Shown here: in pieces, positions 37,160 to 47,343 of the stretch
Layout: each line of letters begins with the position of its first letter
Numbering within the stretch: the first letter of the stretch is position 1
From: an uncultured cyanobacterium
Lineage (GTDB): Bacteria > Cyanobacteriota > Cyanobacteriia > Cyanobacteriales > Microcystaceae
Length of the DNA: 64,000 bases
Assembly (NCBI GenBank): GCA_903887375.1
Contig: CAISPN010000032.1
Coordinates: 1-64,000 of the forward strand
Direction: 5' to 3'
Notes under the pieces: model-generated
What the model was told of the DNA's origin: nothing
Seen by the model: the letters and a program-made list of their open reading frames with translations, nothing else
The model's database searches: none
Position numbers and translations under genes: made by a program

Positions 37160-38475
37160 TATTGGTGGCAGAATTGAGCAATCGTGCTTACAACATAGCT
37201 CAGCATTTCTTTTGTTAAACCAGGAAAAACTCCAAGCCAAAAGACATTTTCCATAATCTTATCTGCATTAGCTAGATCTCCAACCACGCGGTAGTTTAAA
37301 CCTTCATACAGTGGTTGTCTAAGCAGATTCCCCGCAAATAGAAGTCTAGTGCCAATTTTTTTATCCTCGAGATATTTAACCAAATCATTCCTACTAAAAG
37401 GAGCAGATTCTTTGACATAGATAGGAAAGCCAAACCAACTAGGATCTGAATTGGGAGTTACTTGAGGTAGCAGGAGAAAATCTTGCAGATCTTGAAGATT
37501 TTGATGAAGAAAAGCATAGTTGTCCTTTCTCTTTTGTATAAATTCAGGAAGTTTGTCTAACTGGGCTACCCCTACTGCAGCCTGCATATCAGTCATTTTT
37601 AAGTTGTAGCCAACATGAGAGTATGTGTATTTGTGATCATAACCAAAAGGCAGATCTCCCAATTGCCAGCCATAGCGCTTATTACAGGTATTATCGACTC
37701 CTGGTGGACACCAGCAATCTCTACCCCAATCCCGATAAGATTCTAAGATTTTTTTCAAACGGGTATCATTAGTCAAAACAGCTCCACCTTCTCCCATAGT
37801 CATATGATGAGCTGGATAGAAACTAACTGTAGATATGTGACCAAAAGTACCAGTTTTTTGTCCTTGATAGGTGCTACCTACTGCATCACAATTATCCTCA
37901 ATCAACCAGAGATCGTGTTTTTGGACAAAAGCCATAACTTTCTCAAGATTAAAAGGATTGCCTAGAGTATGGGCAATCATAATCGCCTTAGTTTTTGGTG
38001 AAAGGGCTAATTCCAGCTGATTGAGATCTATATCGTAGCCGGGTAATTCAACATCTACAAAAACCGGAACTAATTGATTTTGAAAAATTGGATTGACAGT
38101 TGTAGGAAATCCAGCAGCTACCGTAATGACCTCATCTCCTGGAACTAATCTTTTATCCCCCAACTTAGGAGAGGTAAGAGCGGTAAGGGCCAGAAGATTG
38201 GCACTAGAGCCTGAATTGACCAATAGAACGTGCTTAACTCCTATCCATTGAGCAAATCGCTCTTCAAACTCCAAGGCATAGCGTCCTGTAGTCAACCAAA
38301 AATCAAGCGATGAATCGACTAATTTAACCAGTTCTTGTTCATCAAAGACCTTACCGGAAACTGGTACGTAATTCTGTCCAGCCACAAAGGGACGTGGCTG
38401 AAACTTGTATTGATAATATTCTCTAACTGCATCAAAAACCTTATCTCTCAGTTGCTGTTCTTGGGACTGTGTCAC
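37159..38475 (-). CDS. rfbH: CDP-4-keto-6-deoxy-D-glucose-3-dehydratase
   Basis: RfbH (E1) is a PMP- and iron-sulfur-dependent dehydratase that removes the C3 hydroxyl of CDP-4-keto-6-deoxyglucose. The 438-aa DegT/DnrJ-type fold has [29 protein letters not shown], and [16 protein letters not shown], in which His replaces the usual Schiff-base Lys as in E1 enzymes. Cysteines in [14 protein letters not shown] fit the iron-sulfur cluster loop. The family needs a reductase partner (E3, RfbI) not seen nearby. It follows rfbG by 18 bases. Confidence 0.92.
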   Translation of the reverse strand: MTQSQEQQLRDKVFDAVREYYQYKFQPRPFVAGQNYVPVSGKVFDEQELVKLVDSSLDFWLTTGRYALEFEERFAQWIGVKHVLLVNSGSSANLLALTALTSPKLGDKRLVPGDEVITVAAGFPTTVNPIFQNQLVPVFVDVELPGYDIDLNQLELALSPKTKAIMIAHTLGNPFNLEKVMAFVQKHDLWLIEDNCDAVGSTYQGQKTGTFGHISTVSFYPAHHMTMGEGGAVLTNDTRLKKILESYRDWGRDCWCPPGVDNTCNKRYGWQLGDLPFGYDHKYTYSHVGYNLKMTDMQAAVGVAQLDKLPEFIQKRKDNYAFLHQNLQDLQDFLLLPQVTPNSDPSWFGFPIYVKESAPFSRNDLVKYLEDKKIGTRLLFAGNLLRQPLYEGLNYRVVGDLANADKIMENVFWLGVFPGLTKEMLSYVVSTIAQFCHQ

Positions 38476-38493
38476 CTTCTATCTCTCCATCAA

Positions 38494-39597
38494 TTATTTT
38501 ATTTTTTGCTCTTGATACTGCTCAATTTGCTCTAGGGTTAATTGCCGAAAGGCACTATGATCTCCATCTGCTATAGTGCTGGCTTGCTTATACCAATTAA
38601 CTGTTTTTTCTACTGTTTGGGAAAAATTCCAAACAGGTTGCCAGTTGAGTAAATGAAAGGCCTTATCAGTAATCAAGTTTAGTAATTTAGCTTCATGGGG
38701 AGCATTGGGATCTGAGCAATCGATCCAGCTACCAGACCAATGTTCTAATATTGCTTCAACTAGCTCTTTGACTGTCCGGTTAGAATCAAGAGCAGGTCCG
38801 AAGTTAAAGGCACTTTGCAACTGTTGTGGCTCATTAGATCCAAGAGTTTGGTAGATACGCTCTGCCAAAGTCAAATAACCAGATAGCGGTTCTAAAACAT
38901 GTTGCCAAGGTCTGGTAGAGCGGGGATTGCGCACAGGTATAGACTCAGCTTTAGTTAAAGAGCGCATAGCATCTGGCAAGATCCGATCTTGGGCCCAATC
39001 TCCCCCTCCAATTACATTACCAGCTCTAGCACTAGCTATAGCAATAGGATTGTCTGATTTGTTGAAAAAAGAACTGCGCCAAGAACTGATCGCCAATTCA
39101 GCTCCAGCTTTGCTTGAACTGTAGGGATCATGACCGCCAAGGGGATCATTTTCCCGATAGCCATAGACCCATTCTCGGTTCTCGTAACATTTATCTGTGG
39201 TAATGGAAACCAAGGCGCAGGGATTAGAGAGAGTTTTAAGTGATTCCAAGATGTGGATAGTACCCATCACATTGGTATTCCAAGTTTCTACCGATTCTGT
39301 ATAAGAGAGCCTGACCAATGGTTGAGCTGCCAAATGAAAAATCAGATCTGGTTGCCATAAATTTACTTTTGTTTTGACGAGCTCAAGATCTCTGATATCA
39401 CCAATAACATGGTCCAACTCTTGGGCAAGATTTAACTGCTCAAAAAGTGAAGGGTTTGTATTGGCCTCTAAGCTCAAACCCTTGACCTGAGCTCCTAAAT
39501 TGAGAAGCCAAAGTGATAGCCAAGAGCCCTTGAACCCCGTATGTCCTGTTACCAGAACTTTTTTACCTTGCCAGAATGAACTTACCATACTTTCCAT
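38494..39597 (-). CDS. rfbG: CDP-glucose 4,6-dehydratase
   Basis: RfbG converts CDP-glucose to CDP-4-keto-6-deoxyglucose with bound NAD. The 367-aa protein has VLVTGHTGFKGSWLSLWLL, the family-specific FHLAAQPLVRLSY, and DPYSSSKAGAELAISSWR (Ser/Tyr/Lys), and IPVRNPRSTRPWQHVLEPLSGYL. The C-terminal tail is typical. It overlaps the 3' end of rfbF by 16 bases. Confidence 0.94.
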   Translation of the reverse strand: MESMVSSFWQGKKVLVTGHTGFKGSWLSLWLLNLGAQVKGLSLEANTNPSLFEQLNLAQELDHVIGDIRDLELVKTKVNLWQPDLIFHLAAQPLVRLSYTESVETWNTNVMGTIHILESLKTLSNPCALVSITTDKCYENREWVYGYRENDPLGGHDPYSSSKAGAELAISSWRSSFFNKSDNPIAIASARAGNVIGGGDWAQDRILPDAMRSLTKAESIPVRNPRSTRPWQHVLEPLSGYLTLAERIYQTLGSNEPQQLQSAFNFGPALDSNRTVKELVEAILEHWSGSWIDCSDPNAPHEAKLLNLITDKAFHLLNWQPVWNFSQTVEKTVNWYKQASTIADGDHSAFRQLTLEQIEQYQEQKIK

Positions 39598-40388
39598 TTA
39601 GCTTTGCCAGAGTTATAGAGACTATTGAGTAACTCTAGTTCACGATAGGTATCCATACATTGCCAAAAACCCTCGTGTTGGTAGACACCTAGCTCTCCCA
39701 TTTGAGATAGAGTTCGCAGTGGTTGATCTTCAAAAACTGTATCATCATTTTCGATTAAATCTAACACCTTGCGATTTAAAACAAAATATCCACCATTAAT
39801 CCAACCTTCTGCAGTCTGAGGTTTTTCTTTGAAGTTAGTAACTAGATTATTTTCAATCACCAATTCACCAAAGCGTGAAGCAGGACGAACCGCGGACACA
39901 GTAGCTAGCTTGCCGTGAGCAAGATGAAAATCTACAACCTCTTTGATATTTATATCAGAAACTCCATCACCATAGGTGGCCAAGAAAATATCACTGCCGG
40001 TTTTCTCGATGTGGGGAGCAAGACGCTTTAACCTGCCTCCTGTCATGCTCTCTGGGCCAGTATTGATCATCCAAATTTGCCAATCTTCTTCTGCGTGACT
40101 ATTGCCTAATTTTGTTATTGTCTTATTGCCTAGCCCTATTTTGATATCTGTGTGATTCCAATCGTAGTTGATGAAATAATCACGGATCACTTCGCCCTTG
40201 TAGCCCAAACAGAGCATAAAGTTATTAAAACCATAGTGAGCATAAGATTTCATGATATGCCAGATAATTGGCCTATCTCCGACATTAATAATGGGCTTTG
40301 GTTTAAATTCTGTCTCTTCTCTTAATCTGGTTCCTTTGCCACCACACAATATGGCTACTGGGATTTTGGCGTAATCATTTTGAAGCAT
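39582..40388 (-). CDS. rfbF: Glucose-1-phosphate cytidylyltransferase
   Basis: RfbF makes CDP-glucose from CTP and glucose-1-phosphate. The ATG at 40388 gives ~268 aa, near the family length (~257), with the AILCGGKGTRLREETEFKPKPI signature close to the start; a longer frame from 40436 would add a poorly conserved 16-residue leader. Further motifs are FMLCLGYKGEVIRDYF, DIFLATYGDGVSDI and EGWINGGYFVLNRKVLD. It is the first gene of the cassette and has a ~130-base upstream gap to clpC's terminator. Confidence 0.92.
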   Translation of the reverse strand: MLQNDYAKIPVAILCGGKGTRLREETEFKPKPIINVGDRPIIWHIMKSYAHYGFNNFMLCLGYKGEVIRDYFINYDWNHTDIKIGLGNKTITKLGNSHAEEDWQIWMINTGPESMTGGRLKRLAPHIEKTGSDIFLATYGDGVSDINIKEVVDFHLAHGKLATVSAVRPASRFGELVIENNLVTNFKEKPQTAEGWINGGYFVLNRKVLDLIENDDTVFEDQPLRTLSQMGELGVYQHEGFWQCMDTYRELELLNSLYNSGKAKWKVW

Positions 40389-40456
40389 AAAGTTACTGAC
40401 AGAGAATCTAACAAAATATTTGTCAGATAGTAACATAAAAAAAGCTTTTATAGTCT

Positions 40457-40486
40457 AAAAAAAATCCATCTCAAGCTGAGATGGAT
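40457..40486 (-). terminator. Terminator of clpC
   Basis: ATCCATCTCA (40464-40473) and TGAGATGGAT (40477-40486) form a perfect 10-bp hairpin with a three-base loop, and the minus strand then has eight T. It ends clpC just before rfbF. Confidence 0.85.
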
Positions 40487-40515
40487 AAACGCTTGTAAGT
40501 TTACGAAAAGAAGAG

Positions 40516-42996
40516 TTAAGAAGTTGCTTCAGAGAGCTCTGCTTTTCTCTCTGGCGTAGTTGAAGTGATTGTGACTTTATTGTCATCATCGATATCAACT
40601 AAGGCGGTATCGCCATCTCCTAGGCGTCCTGAGAGAATCTCTTCAGCTAGAACATCTTCCAAAAGACGCATAATTGCCCTTCTAAGTGGTCTTGCTCCGT
40701 AGGATGGATTGTAGCCCTCTTCCACTAAGCGCTCTTTAAAGCGATCAGTTACAGAAATACCAATATTTTGCTCAGTTAGACGAGAGAATACTTCCTTGAG
40801 CAGGATTTCGGCAATTTCTTTAACTTCATTCCTGGTGAGCTGACGAAAGACAATAATCTCATCTAGACGGTTGAGAAATTCTGGACGGAAGAACTTCTTA
40901 AGCTCCTCATTGACCAGAGAGCGTATGCGGTTGTACTGTGAATCAGAACGGTTTTCTGAGAACTCGAAGCCCAGTGAGCCGCCACCTTTTTCAATCACCT
41001 GAGAACCAATGTTGGAAGTCATGATCAATAGGGTGTTTTTGAAGTCTACGGTACGACCTTTGGCGTCAGTCAAGCGTCCATCTTCTAAGATTTGAAGCAT
41101 TAGATTGAAGACATCAGGATGTGCTTTTTCAATCTCGTCAAATAGCACAACAGTATATGGTCTGCGACGCACAGCTTCTGTAAGTTGCCCGCCCTCGTTA
41201 TAACCAACATAGCCTGGAGGTGAACCAATCAACTTGGAGACTGTATGGCGCTCCATATACTCAGACATATCCAGACGGATCATGGCATCTTCAGAACCAA
41301 AGAAGTAGGAAGCCAGTGCTTTAGTTAGCTCTGTTTTACCGACTCCAGTAGGACCAGAGAAGATAAAGCTAGCTATTGGACGATCGGGGTTTTTCAAGCC
41401 AACTCTGGCCCTGCGAATCGCACGGGAAACTGCTTTGACGGCATCTTCTTGCCCAATCAATCTCTGGTGCAGGGTATCTTCCATATTGAGCAGTTTTTCA
41501 GATTCGCTCTCAGTGAGCTTGTTGACTGGCACACCTGTCCAAGAAGCAACTATATGAGCAATCTCTTCTGCTGTAACAGTAGGAGAACTCTCGCTACCTC
41601 TATCTGATTCTGTTTTTTTGGCTTGAGCGATACTGCGAATCTGCTCTTTTAATTCGATTTCTTTATCCTTAAGCTCACCTGCTCGATCAAAGTCTTGCGA
41701 TCTGACGGCCTCATCTTTCTGTTTGAGGATTTGGCGCAGTTCTTTGTCTAGTTCTTTGGCGGCATCTGGCAACTGAGAGTTCATCAATCTGACTCTAGAT
41801 CCAGCTTCATCCATTAGATCGATTGCCTTATCAGGCAAGTAACGATCTGAGATATAGCGATCTGAGAGTTTGGCGGCTGCTTCTAGTGCTTCGTCCAAAA
41901 TCTTCAGCTTGTGATGTTGTTCATAGCGCTCACGTAGACCATAGAGAATCTCGATAGTCTCATCAACTGAGGGTTCGCCAACCATAACAGGCTGAAAACG
42001 ACGTTCTAGAGCTGCATCTCTCTCAATATGCTTACGGTACTCATCCAGGGTGGTAGCTCCAATACATTGAAGCTCCCCTCTAGCTAGAGCAGGCTTGAGA
42101 ATATTGGCAGCATCTATCGCTCCTTCAGCAGCTCCAGCACCAATGAGAGTATGAACCTCATCTATGACTAGGACGATATTGCCTGCCTGGCGAATCTCAT
42201 CCATAATCTTTTTGAGGCGCTCTTCGAATTCTCCTCGGTACTTAGTTCCAGCTACCAAAAGCCCGATATCCAAAGTGACAACTCTCTTATCTTCCAAGAT
42301 ATCGGGAATATCCCTATTGGCTATTCTTTGGGCGAGACCTTCAGCAATGGCAGTTTTACCAACTCCCGGTTCACCAATTAGGACTGGGTTGTTTTTCGTT
42401 CTTCTACCAAGGATCTGGATTACTCTTTCTATTTCCTTCTGTCTGCCGACTACTGGATCTAAATTACCTTTAGCAGCTAATTCAGTCAAGTTGGAGCCGA
42501 ATTCATCTAGAGTAGGAGTCTTAGTTCTTCCTTGTGAACTAGATCCAGCAGCTACTTCAGCCGTCTCGCCTAACATGCGGATCACTTGGGTGCGAACTTT
42601 AGAAAGATCAACTCCCAAGTTTTCCAAGACTCTAGCCGCTACACCCTCACCTTCTCGAATCAATCCCAACAGAAGATGCTCTGTCCCAATGTAATTGTGC
42701 CCAAGTTGGCGAGCTTCTTCTAACGAGAGTTCTAGAACTCTTTTTGCTCTTGGAGTAAAGGGTATTTCTACCGCAACGAAACCGGAGCCGCGCCCGATGA
42801 TTTTCTCAACTTCAACACGGGCATCTTTGAGATTGACCCCCATAGATTTGAGAACCTTGGCTGCTACTCCTGTACCTTCCCCGATCAGTCCCAAGAGAAT
42901 TTGCTCCGTTCCGACAAAGTTATGTCCTAGGCGGCGGGCTTCCTCTTGGGCGAGCATGATCACTTTTATGGCTTTTTCTGTGAAGCGTTCAAACAT
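40516..42996 (-). CDS. clpC: ATP-dependent Clp protease ATP-binding subunit ClpC
   Basis: An 826-aa Hsp100 unfoldase that feeds proteins to ClpP. Domains: two N-terminal ClpC repeats ([26 protein letters not shown], residues 1-150), first AAA+ module with [18 protein letters not shown], a UVR/middle coiled segment ([22 protein letters not shown]), and a second AAA+ module with [15 protein letters not shown], then the C-terminal ClpB_D2-small domain with the [12 protein letters not shown] motif. The ClpP contact loop lies between them. Length is normal. The divergent promoter region to the next plus-strand gene is ~95 bases. Confidence 0.97.
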   Translation of the reverse strand: MFERFTEKAIKVIMLAQEEARRLGHNFVGTEQILLGLIGEGTGVAAKVLKSMGVNLKDARVEVEKIIGRGSGFVAVEIPFTPRAKRVLELSLEEARQLGHNYIGTEHLLLGLIREGEGVAARVLENLGVDLSKVRTQVIRMLGETAEVAAGSSSQGRTKTPTLDEFGSNLTELAAKGNLDPVVGRQKEIERVIQILGRRTKNNPVLIGEPGVGKTAIAEGLAQRIANRDIPDILEDKRVVTLDIGLLVAGTKYRGEFEERLKKIMDEIRQAGNIVLVIDEVHTLIGAGAAEGAIDAANILKPALARGELQCIGATTLDEYRKHIERDAALERRFQPVMVGEPSVDETIEILYGLRERYEQHHKLKILDEALEAAAKLSDRYISDRYLPDKAIDLMDEAGSRVRLMNSQLPDAAKELDKELRQILKQKDEAVRSQDFDRAGELKDKEIELKEQIRSIAQAKKTESDRGSESSPTVTAEEIAHIVASWTGVPVNKLTESESEKLLNMEDTLHQRLIGQEDAVKAVSRAIRRARVGLKNPDRPIASFIFSGPTGVGKTELTKALASYFFGSEDAMIRLDMSEYMERHTVSKLIGSPPGYVGYNEGGQLTEAVRRRPYTVVLFDEIEKAHPDVFNLMLQILEDGRLTDAKGRTVDFKNTLLIMTSNIGSQVIEKGGGSLGFEFSENRSDSQYNRIRSLVNEELKKFFRPEFLNRLDEIIVFRQLTRNEVKEIAEILLKEVFSRLTEQNIGISVTDRFKERLVEEGYNPSYGARPLRRAIMRLLEDVLAEEILSGRLGDGDTALVDIDDDNKVTITSTTPERKAELSEATS

Positions 42997-43091
42997 GATT
43001 TATTCCATCACCTGCTGCTGATCCCTAGTATGATGATCTTAGCATAGGCCCATTTGTAGATGGAAAGTTGTTATTTCAAGCACAAGCTGTA

Positions 43092-43430
43092 ATGTCTCAA
43101 ATAAAATCTTTTTGGCTTCTAGATATTAGTTTATTTGTTCTATTTTTTTGTTTGACTGTTCCTGTTCGAGCAGAGTCTACCAACAACACCAATAACAATG
43201 GTTATCCTGATGGTTTTGGCAAGCTCTTGATGGATAATTGTGTGAAAACTGGCGATGCTAAAGGAGCACCAGCAGATTTAGTAGAGAGCCAATGCTCTTG
43301 CTTTGTCAATCGACTGCAGGCTGAAATTCCTTTTGAGAGCATGGCTGCCATGGCTAATGAATCTCATAGAACTGGCAAAAGTTCTCCTGCAATTGAGGCA
43401 ATATCCCAAAGTTGTCGTAACCATAAATAA
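43092..43430 (+). CDS. Small exported Cys-containing protein
   Basis: A 112-aa protein from ATG 43092; an upstream TTG is less likely since the signal peptide begins MSQIKSFWLLDISLFVLFFCLTVPVRA, with cleavage after VRA. The mature ~85 residues hold cysteines in MDNCVKTG, SQCSCFVNRL and QSCRNHK, fitting disulfide bonds in the periplasm. The layout with a central L(M)DNC and CxCxxxxL motif looks like small cyanobacterial and proteobacterial periplasmic proteins of unknown function. It precedes the OMPDC-OPRT gene by 5 bases. Confidence 0.6.
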   Translation: MSQIKSFWLLDISLFVLFFCLTVPVRAESTNNTNNNGYPDGFGKLLMDNCVKTGDAKGAPADLVESQCSCFVNRLQAEIPFESMAAMANESHRTGKSSPAIEAISQSCRNHK

Positions 43431-43435
43431 ATTTA

Positions 43436-44857
43436 ATGACCAATTTCTCTAATAAGCTAAAGAAATCAATTGTACTCAACAATAGCCTTCTGGTTCTGAG
43501 TTTAGATCCCAATCCAGAAATGATGCCAGCTAAATATAAGGGGAATTTATCGCAATGGTTGTTTGATGTTATAAATTTGACTCGAAATTTAATCTGCGCC
43601 TACAAATTGACTCTGGGTTTTTATGAAGTTCTAGGGGCTGAGGGATTTATCTTACTAGAAAGGATTTTAAAAGAAATAGATGGCAAGCTACCAGTGATCT
43701 TAGATGCCAAGCATGGGGATCTCAATACTAGTACTCAATTTGCTAGAACGATTTTTGAACAATGGGGATTTGATGCTGTAACTTTGACTCCTTATTGCGG
43801 CCAAGATCATGTTGCTCCTTTTTTGGTCTATGGCACAAATGCAGTCTTTATTCTCACTCATACCTCTAATCCAGGTGCCTTCAACATACAAAATCACCCT
43901 TCTCTCGAGAATCCCCTCTATTTGGAAGTTGTGCAACAGGCTCAAGCTTGGGGAAGCCCCGAACAGGTTTGCTTGGAAGTGGGCACCAGTGAAATAGATA
44001 TCTTAAGTAAAATAAGAGCTTTAGCTCCTGAAAGAATTATCCTTCTTCGCAGTATTTGGAAACAAGAAAATAACCTTGAAGAGTTTCTCAATGCTGGCTT
44101 AAATAGCGAAGCTGAAGGACTCTTGATTCCTGTTCCTCAAGATTTTCTAGCTCAAGATGATATTGTCCAACAAATCAACAATCTCAAGCAAAGGATCAAC
44201 AATTCTCGCAGCATTAAGCTTAGCGTGAATTCATCTTGCGAACTTTGGACTGCTGATGTGTGTATTTTTGAAAATCATCCCTGTCAAGATTTGATTTTGC
44301 AGCTTTATGATATTGGCTGTCTGATTTTTGGCGAATATGTTCAATCTAGTGGCATGATTTTTTCCTACTATATCGATCTAAGAAAGATTATCTCCAATCC
44401 ACAGATATTTAATAAAGTTCTCAGGTACTATGGGGATATTTTGGAAGACTTGTCTTTTGATCGCATAGCTGGTATACCATATGGTTCTCTACCAACTGCC
44501 ACAGGATTATCTCTAATACTGCAAAGACCTATGATTTTCCCTCGTAAAGAGGTCAAAGCTCATGGTACAAGAAGATTAATTGAGGGCAACTTCCATCCAG
44601 GAGAAAAGGTAGTAATAGTAGATGATGTGCTCATCACCGGCAAAAGTGTCATTGAAGGGGCGGAAAAACTAAAATCCGCTGGATTGGTAGTTGAGGATAT
44701 AGTAGTTTTAATTGATCACGAGGAAGGAGTAATTGAACGTCTGCAAGAGCAAGGTTATCGAGCTCATGCAGTGATTAAACTTTCTGAAATCACCGAAATT
44801 CTTTTTGCTGCTGGCCGTCTTGATCAAGAACAATATATGATACTGAGCCATAGTTGA
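43436..44857 (+). CDS. Fused orotidine-5'-phosphate decarboxylase / orotate phosphoribosyltransferase
   Basis: A 473-aa bifunctional enzyme for the last two steps of UMP synthesis. Residues ~10-255 form the OMP decarboxylase with the catalytic DAKHGD (90-95) and NTS; residues ~265-473 form the OPRT with IAGIPYGSLPTATGLSL and the PRPP motif VVIVDDVLITGKSVIEGAEKL. The order (decarboxylase first) is opposite to animal UMP synthase and is known in cyanobacteria and some protists. The gene is followed by a small regulator (gap 39 bases). Confidence 0.9.
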   Translation: MTNFSNKLKKSIVLNNSLLVLSLDPNPEMMPAKYKGNLSQWLFDVINLTRNLICAYKLTLGFYEVLGAEGFILLERILKEIDGKLPVILDAKHGDLNTSTQFARTIFEQWGFDAVTLTPYCGQDHVAPFLVYGTNAVFILTHTSNPGAFNIQNHPSLENPLYLEVVQQAQAWGSPEQVCLEVGTSEIDILSKIRALAPERIILLRSIWKQENNLEEFLNAGLNSEAEGLLIPVPQDFLAQDDIVQQINNLKQRINNSRSIKLSVNSSCELWTADVCIFENHPCQDLILQLYDIGCLIFGEYVQSSGMIFSYYIDLRKIISNPQIFNKVLRYYGDILEDLSFDRIAGIPYGSLPTATGLSLILQRPMIFPRKEVKAHGTRRLIEGNFHPGEKVVIVDDVLITGKSVIEGAEKLKSAGLVVEDIVVLIDHEEGVIERLQEQGYRAHAVIKLSEITEILFAAGRLDQEQYMILSHS

Positions 44858-44896
44858 TTTTTTCATCAATTTTAGTTAAAATATAGCCTAATAAAA

Positions 44897-45247
44897 ATGA
44901 AGAATATGCAGCAGAGCTTTGGTTTTTTAATCAAAAAAACGAGAAAAGAAAAAGGCTATAGTCAGAGGGTTTTGGCAAGTTTATTGGGGCTGGACTTTAC
45001 CTATCTCTCCAAATTAGAAAATGATCGAGCCGACTATCCACCTAAAGAAGAAGTAATTCGCTCTCTGGCAGTGCATCTCAATCTTGATGCCGAGGAGTTG
45101 ATTTTTTTGGCAGGAAGAGTACCCCAAAAAGATGGCGACTTTTTGAGGCGATACTATAAATCTATGCCCATTCTTTTTAAGAAAATGCGGGAAAATCCCA
45201 AATTTGCTGAAGATATCTTTAAACTAGCCTCCCAGGCAAAATCTTAA
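44897..45247 (+). CDS. XRE-family helix-turn-helix regulator
   Basis: A 116-aa DNA-binding protein with an N-terminal HTH_3 domain (FLIKKTRKEKGYSQRVLASLLGLDFTYLSKLENDRADYPP, residues ~8-50) and no ligand domain beyond short helical stretches. It lies just upstream of nadB, seven bases from the ORF; the operon and small size suggest a local regulator, but its targets are not visible. Similar small XRE proteins occur in many cyanobacteria. Confidence 0.8.
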   Translation: MKNMQQSFGFLIKKTRKEKGYSQRVLASLLGLDFTYLSKLENDRADYPPKEEVIRSLAVHLNLDAEELIFLAGRVPQKDGDFLRRYYKSMPILFKKMRENPKFAEDIFKLASQAKS

Positions 45248-45281
45248 GTCTTTTTTGCTCACACAGACCGGGAGAAAATTA

Positions 45282-46904
45282 ATGAAGCAGGATTTTGATG
45301 TCTTGATAGTCGGTTCAGGAGCTGCTGGGCTCTATGCCGCGCTCTGTTTACCTTCTAAATATCAAATTGCAATAATTAGCAAAGAAAATCTCAATTCCAG
45401 CTCTAGCGATTGGGCTCAAGGTGGGATTGCTGCACCACTAGGACTTACTGATTCTCCTGATCTTCATGGAGAAGATACGATTAAAGCAGGTCAAGGGATT
45501 TGTGAATCAGAATCAGTAAGATTTCTGGTGGAAAATGCTGCCACTTGTATTGACTCTCTGGTAGAGATGGGAGTTCCCTTTGATCGCCATGATCACCAGT
45601 TGGCTATGACCCTGGAAGCTGCTCATTCTCATCCGCGAATTCTTCACTCGCGAGATACTACTGGACAGGCAATTATCGAAGTTCTCACTGCAAGGGTACT
45701 AGAAAAGGCCAATGTCCATATCTATGAACAGGCTACTGCCTTATCTCTTTGGTTAAATTCTCAAAATAATTCTTGTCAAGGTATTTCTCTATTGCATGAA
45801 GAGACAATCAGATGGCTAAGAGCTGGGGCGGTGATTTTGGCTACTGGAGGCTGCGGTCAAGTGTTTGCCAAAACTACTAATCCTCCGGTGAGCACAGGAG
45901 ATGGCGCAGCTCTAGCTTGGCGCTCTGGTGCAATTTTAAGAGATCTTGAATTTATCCAATTTCACCCAACTGTTCTCAATAAAAGCGGAGCTCCTAATTT
46001 TCTGATCAGTGAGGCTGTCAGAGGAGAAGGTGGACATTTGATAGATGCTCAAGGTAGAAGATTTGTCTTTGATTATCATCCCAGCGGAGAATTAGCCCCT
46101 AGAGATGTAGTAAGTAGAGCCATTTTTGATCAAGGAGATCGCCCTATATATCTAGATCTTAGAACTATTGCGCCTGAAAAAATAACCCATCGTTTTCCCA
46201 ATATCATTGAAAAATGCCGCAATTGGGGAATTGACGTTTTTCATAAGCCAATTCCTGTTTCTCCGGCAGTGCACTATTGGATGGGTGGTATTGCTGTCAA
46301 TCTGGATAATTCTACTTCAATTACTGGGCTCTATGCTCTTGGCGAGGTAGCAAGTACTGGAGTTCATGGCGCTAATCGTCTAGCTAGTAATTCTCTATTA
46401 GAATGTTTGGTCTTTGCTCAGCAATTTGCCAAATTAATTATTGAGAATCCTCACACTTTACCAGAGCAGCCGGCGGGGCTTTTATCAACTCATCAGGACT
46501 GGTCAGCTGAGATGCAAAAAATTGAACAAATCAGAAAAGATTTGCCTATTTTAATGTGGCGCTGCGCTGGTATCTCCCGCCAAAGAGGTGATTTGCAGAT
46601 GGCTTTGGCTCAAGTTAAACAGTGGAAACAGGATATTGACAATTTACAAATATGTGAGTTTCTCTCAAGTTTGCATCCCTTGCAAGTTATCAAGTTGGAA
46701 AATATTAAAGCCCAATCTCAACTCAAAGGCGCAGCCGAAATACAAAATCTTCTAGATGTGTCCTATTTGATTCTAATGAGCGCACTTTTTAGAAATGAGA
46801 GCAGAGGCGGCCATTACCGCAGCGATCATCCCCAAACCAAACCAGATTGGCGGGCTCATACTTTGATAAGGCACTATGACTGCTGGAAGTCTTCTTTAGA
46901 ATGA
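45282..46904 (+). CDS. nadB: L-aspartate oxidase
   Basis: NadB oxidises aspartate to iminoaspartate, the first step of de novo NAD synthesis. The start at ATG 45282 has GGGAGA nine bases before it and opens with FDVLIVGSGAAGLYAAL, the FAD dinucleotide motif; the upstream TTG lacks this. The 540-aa protein has SSDWAQGGIAA and HTLEAAHSHPRILHSRDTTG-like segments, GGCGQVFAKTTNP, the succinate-dehydrogenase-type RGEGGHLID and ARDVVSRAI, and SNSLLECLVF. Length is typical. Confidence 0.95.
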   Translation: MKQDFDVLIVGSGAAGLYAALCLPSKYQIAIISKENLNSSSSDWAQGGIAAPLGLTDSPDLHGEDTIKAGQGICESESVRFLVENAATCIDSLVEMGVPFDRHDHQLAMTLEAAHSHPRILHSRDTTGQAIIEVLTARVLEKANVHIYEQATALSLWLNSQNNSCQGISLLHEETIRWLRAGAVILATGGCGQVFAKTTNPPVSTGDGAALAWRSGAILRDLEFIQFHPTVLNKSGAPNFLISEAVRGEGGHLIDAQGRRFVFDYHPSGELAPRDVVSRAIFDQGDRPIYLDLRTIAPEKITHRFPNIIEKCRNWGIDVFHKPIPVSPAVHYWMGGIAVNLDNSTSITGLYALGEVASTGVHGANRLASNSLLECLVFAQQFAKLIIENPHTLPEQPAGLLSTHQDWSAEMQKIEQIRKDLPILMWRCAGISRQRGDLQMALAQVKQWKQDIDNLQICEFLSSLHPLQVIKLENIKAQSQLKGAAEIQNLLDVSYLILMSALFRNESRGGHYRSDHPQTKPDWRAHTLIRHYDCWKSSLE

Positions 46905-46918
46905 TTTAGCTTTAATTA

Positions 46919-46989
46919 AGCGGGTGGCGAGAATCGAACTCGCATCATTAGCTTGGAAGGCTAAGGTTTTACCACTAAACTACACCCGC
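46919..46989 (-). tRNA. trnG-UCC: tRNA-Gly (UCC)
   Basis: A 71-base cloverleaf on the minus strand: acceptor GCGGGTG pairs with CACCCGC, D-arm region GTTTAGTGGTAAAAC, anticodon arm TTAGC-CTTCCAA-GCTAA with anticodon TCC, and T-arm CGAG-TTCGATT-CTCG. A single T discriminator follows. No CCA is encoded. Confidence 0.95.
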
Positions 46990-47031
46990 ATGCTTTGAGA
47001 GTTTAACTATCTTAGCATGGTTATCTGTAAC

Positions 47032-47286
47032 TTACAAGGATATTTCGGTTTCAGTTTGGGGCATCAGGTCATACTCAAAATTAGAAGGGTCTCTTAAAAA
47101 GCGAAACACATCTTCTTCCAAGCGATGTACCAGATAAATTTCTAAGACATTTACTTGGCGCAGACAGGCAAGGTAGCCATCGACGTAGAAGCGAATCTCT
47201 TCCATTCGGTTACCACGATGCCATAGGTCCATGATGTCATCGGTTATTCTTTGATAATGACGGATTGTCAGAGGATCCTGTAACAT
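47032..47286 (-). CDS. Small conserved cyanobacterial protein (DUF6761-like)
   Basis: An 84-aa acidic helical protein (MLQDPLTIRHYQRITDDIMDLW..., RFYVDGYLACLRQVNVLEIYLVHRLEEDVFRFLRDP). It resembles a small protein family seen across cyanobacteria that I believe is DUF6761; I am not certain of the number. No catalytic or binding motifs are visible and no membrane segment. It is monocistronic between tRNA-Gly and the desaturase/SDR gene. Confidence 0.65.
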   Translation of the reverse strand: MLQDPLTIRHYQRITDDIMDLWHRGNRMEEIRFYVDGYLACLRQVNVLEIYLVHRLEEDVFRFLRDPSNFEYDLMPQTETEISL

Positions 47287-47343
47287 TGGCTATCTTTCTA
47301 ATCACACATAGTATTTTAACCTATTGCCCATGAATGTGGGTCT

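Noticed and set aside
42164-43021. Two plus-strand ORFs antisense to clpC
   Set aside because: Their composition mirrors clpC codons; long antisense ORFs are common over strongly biased genes.
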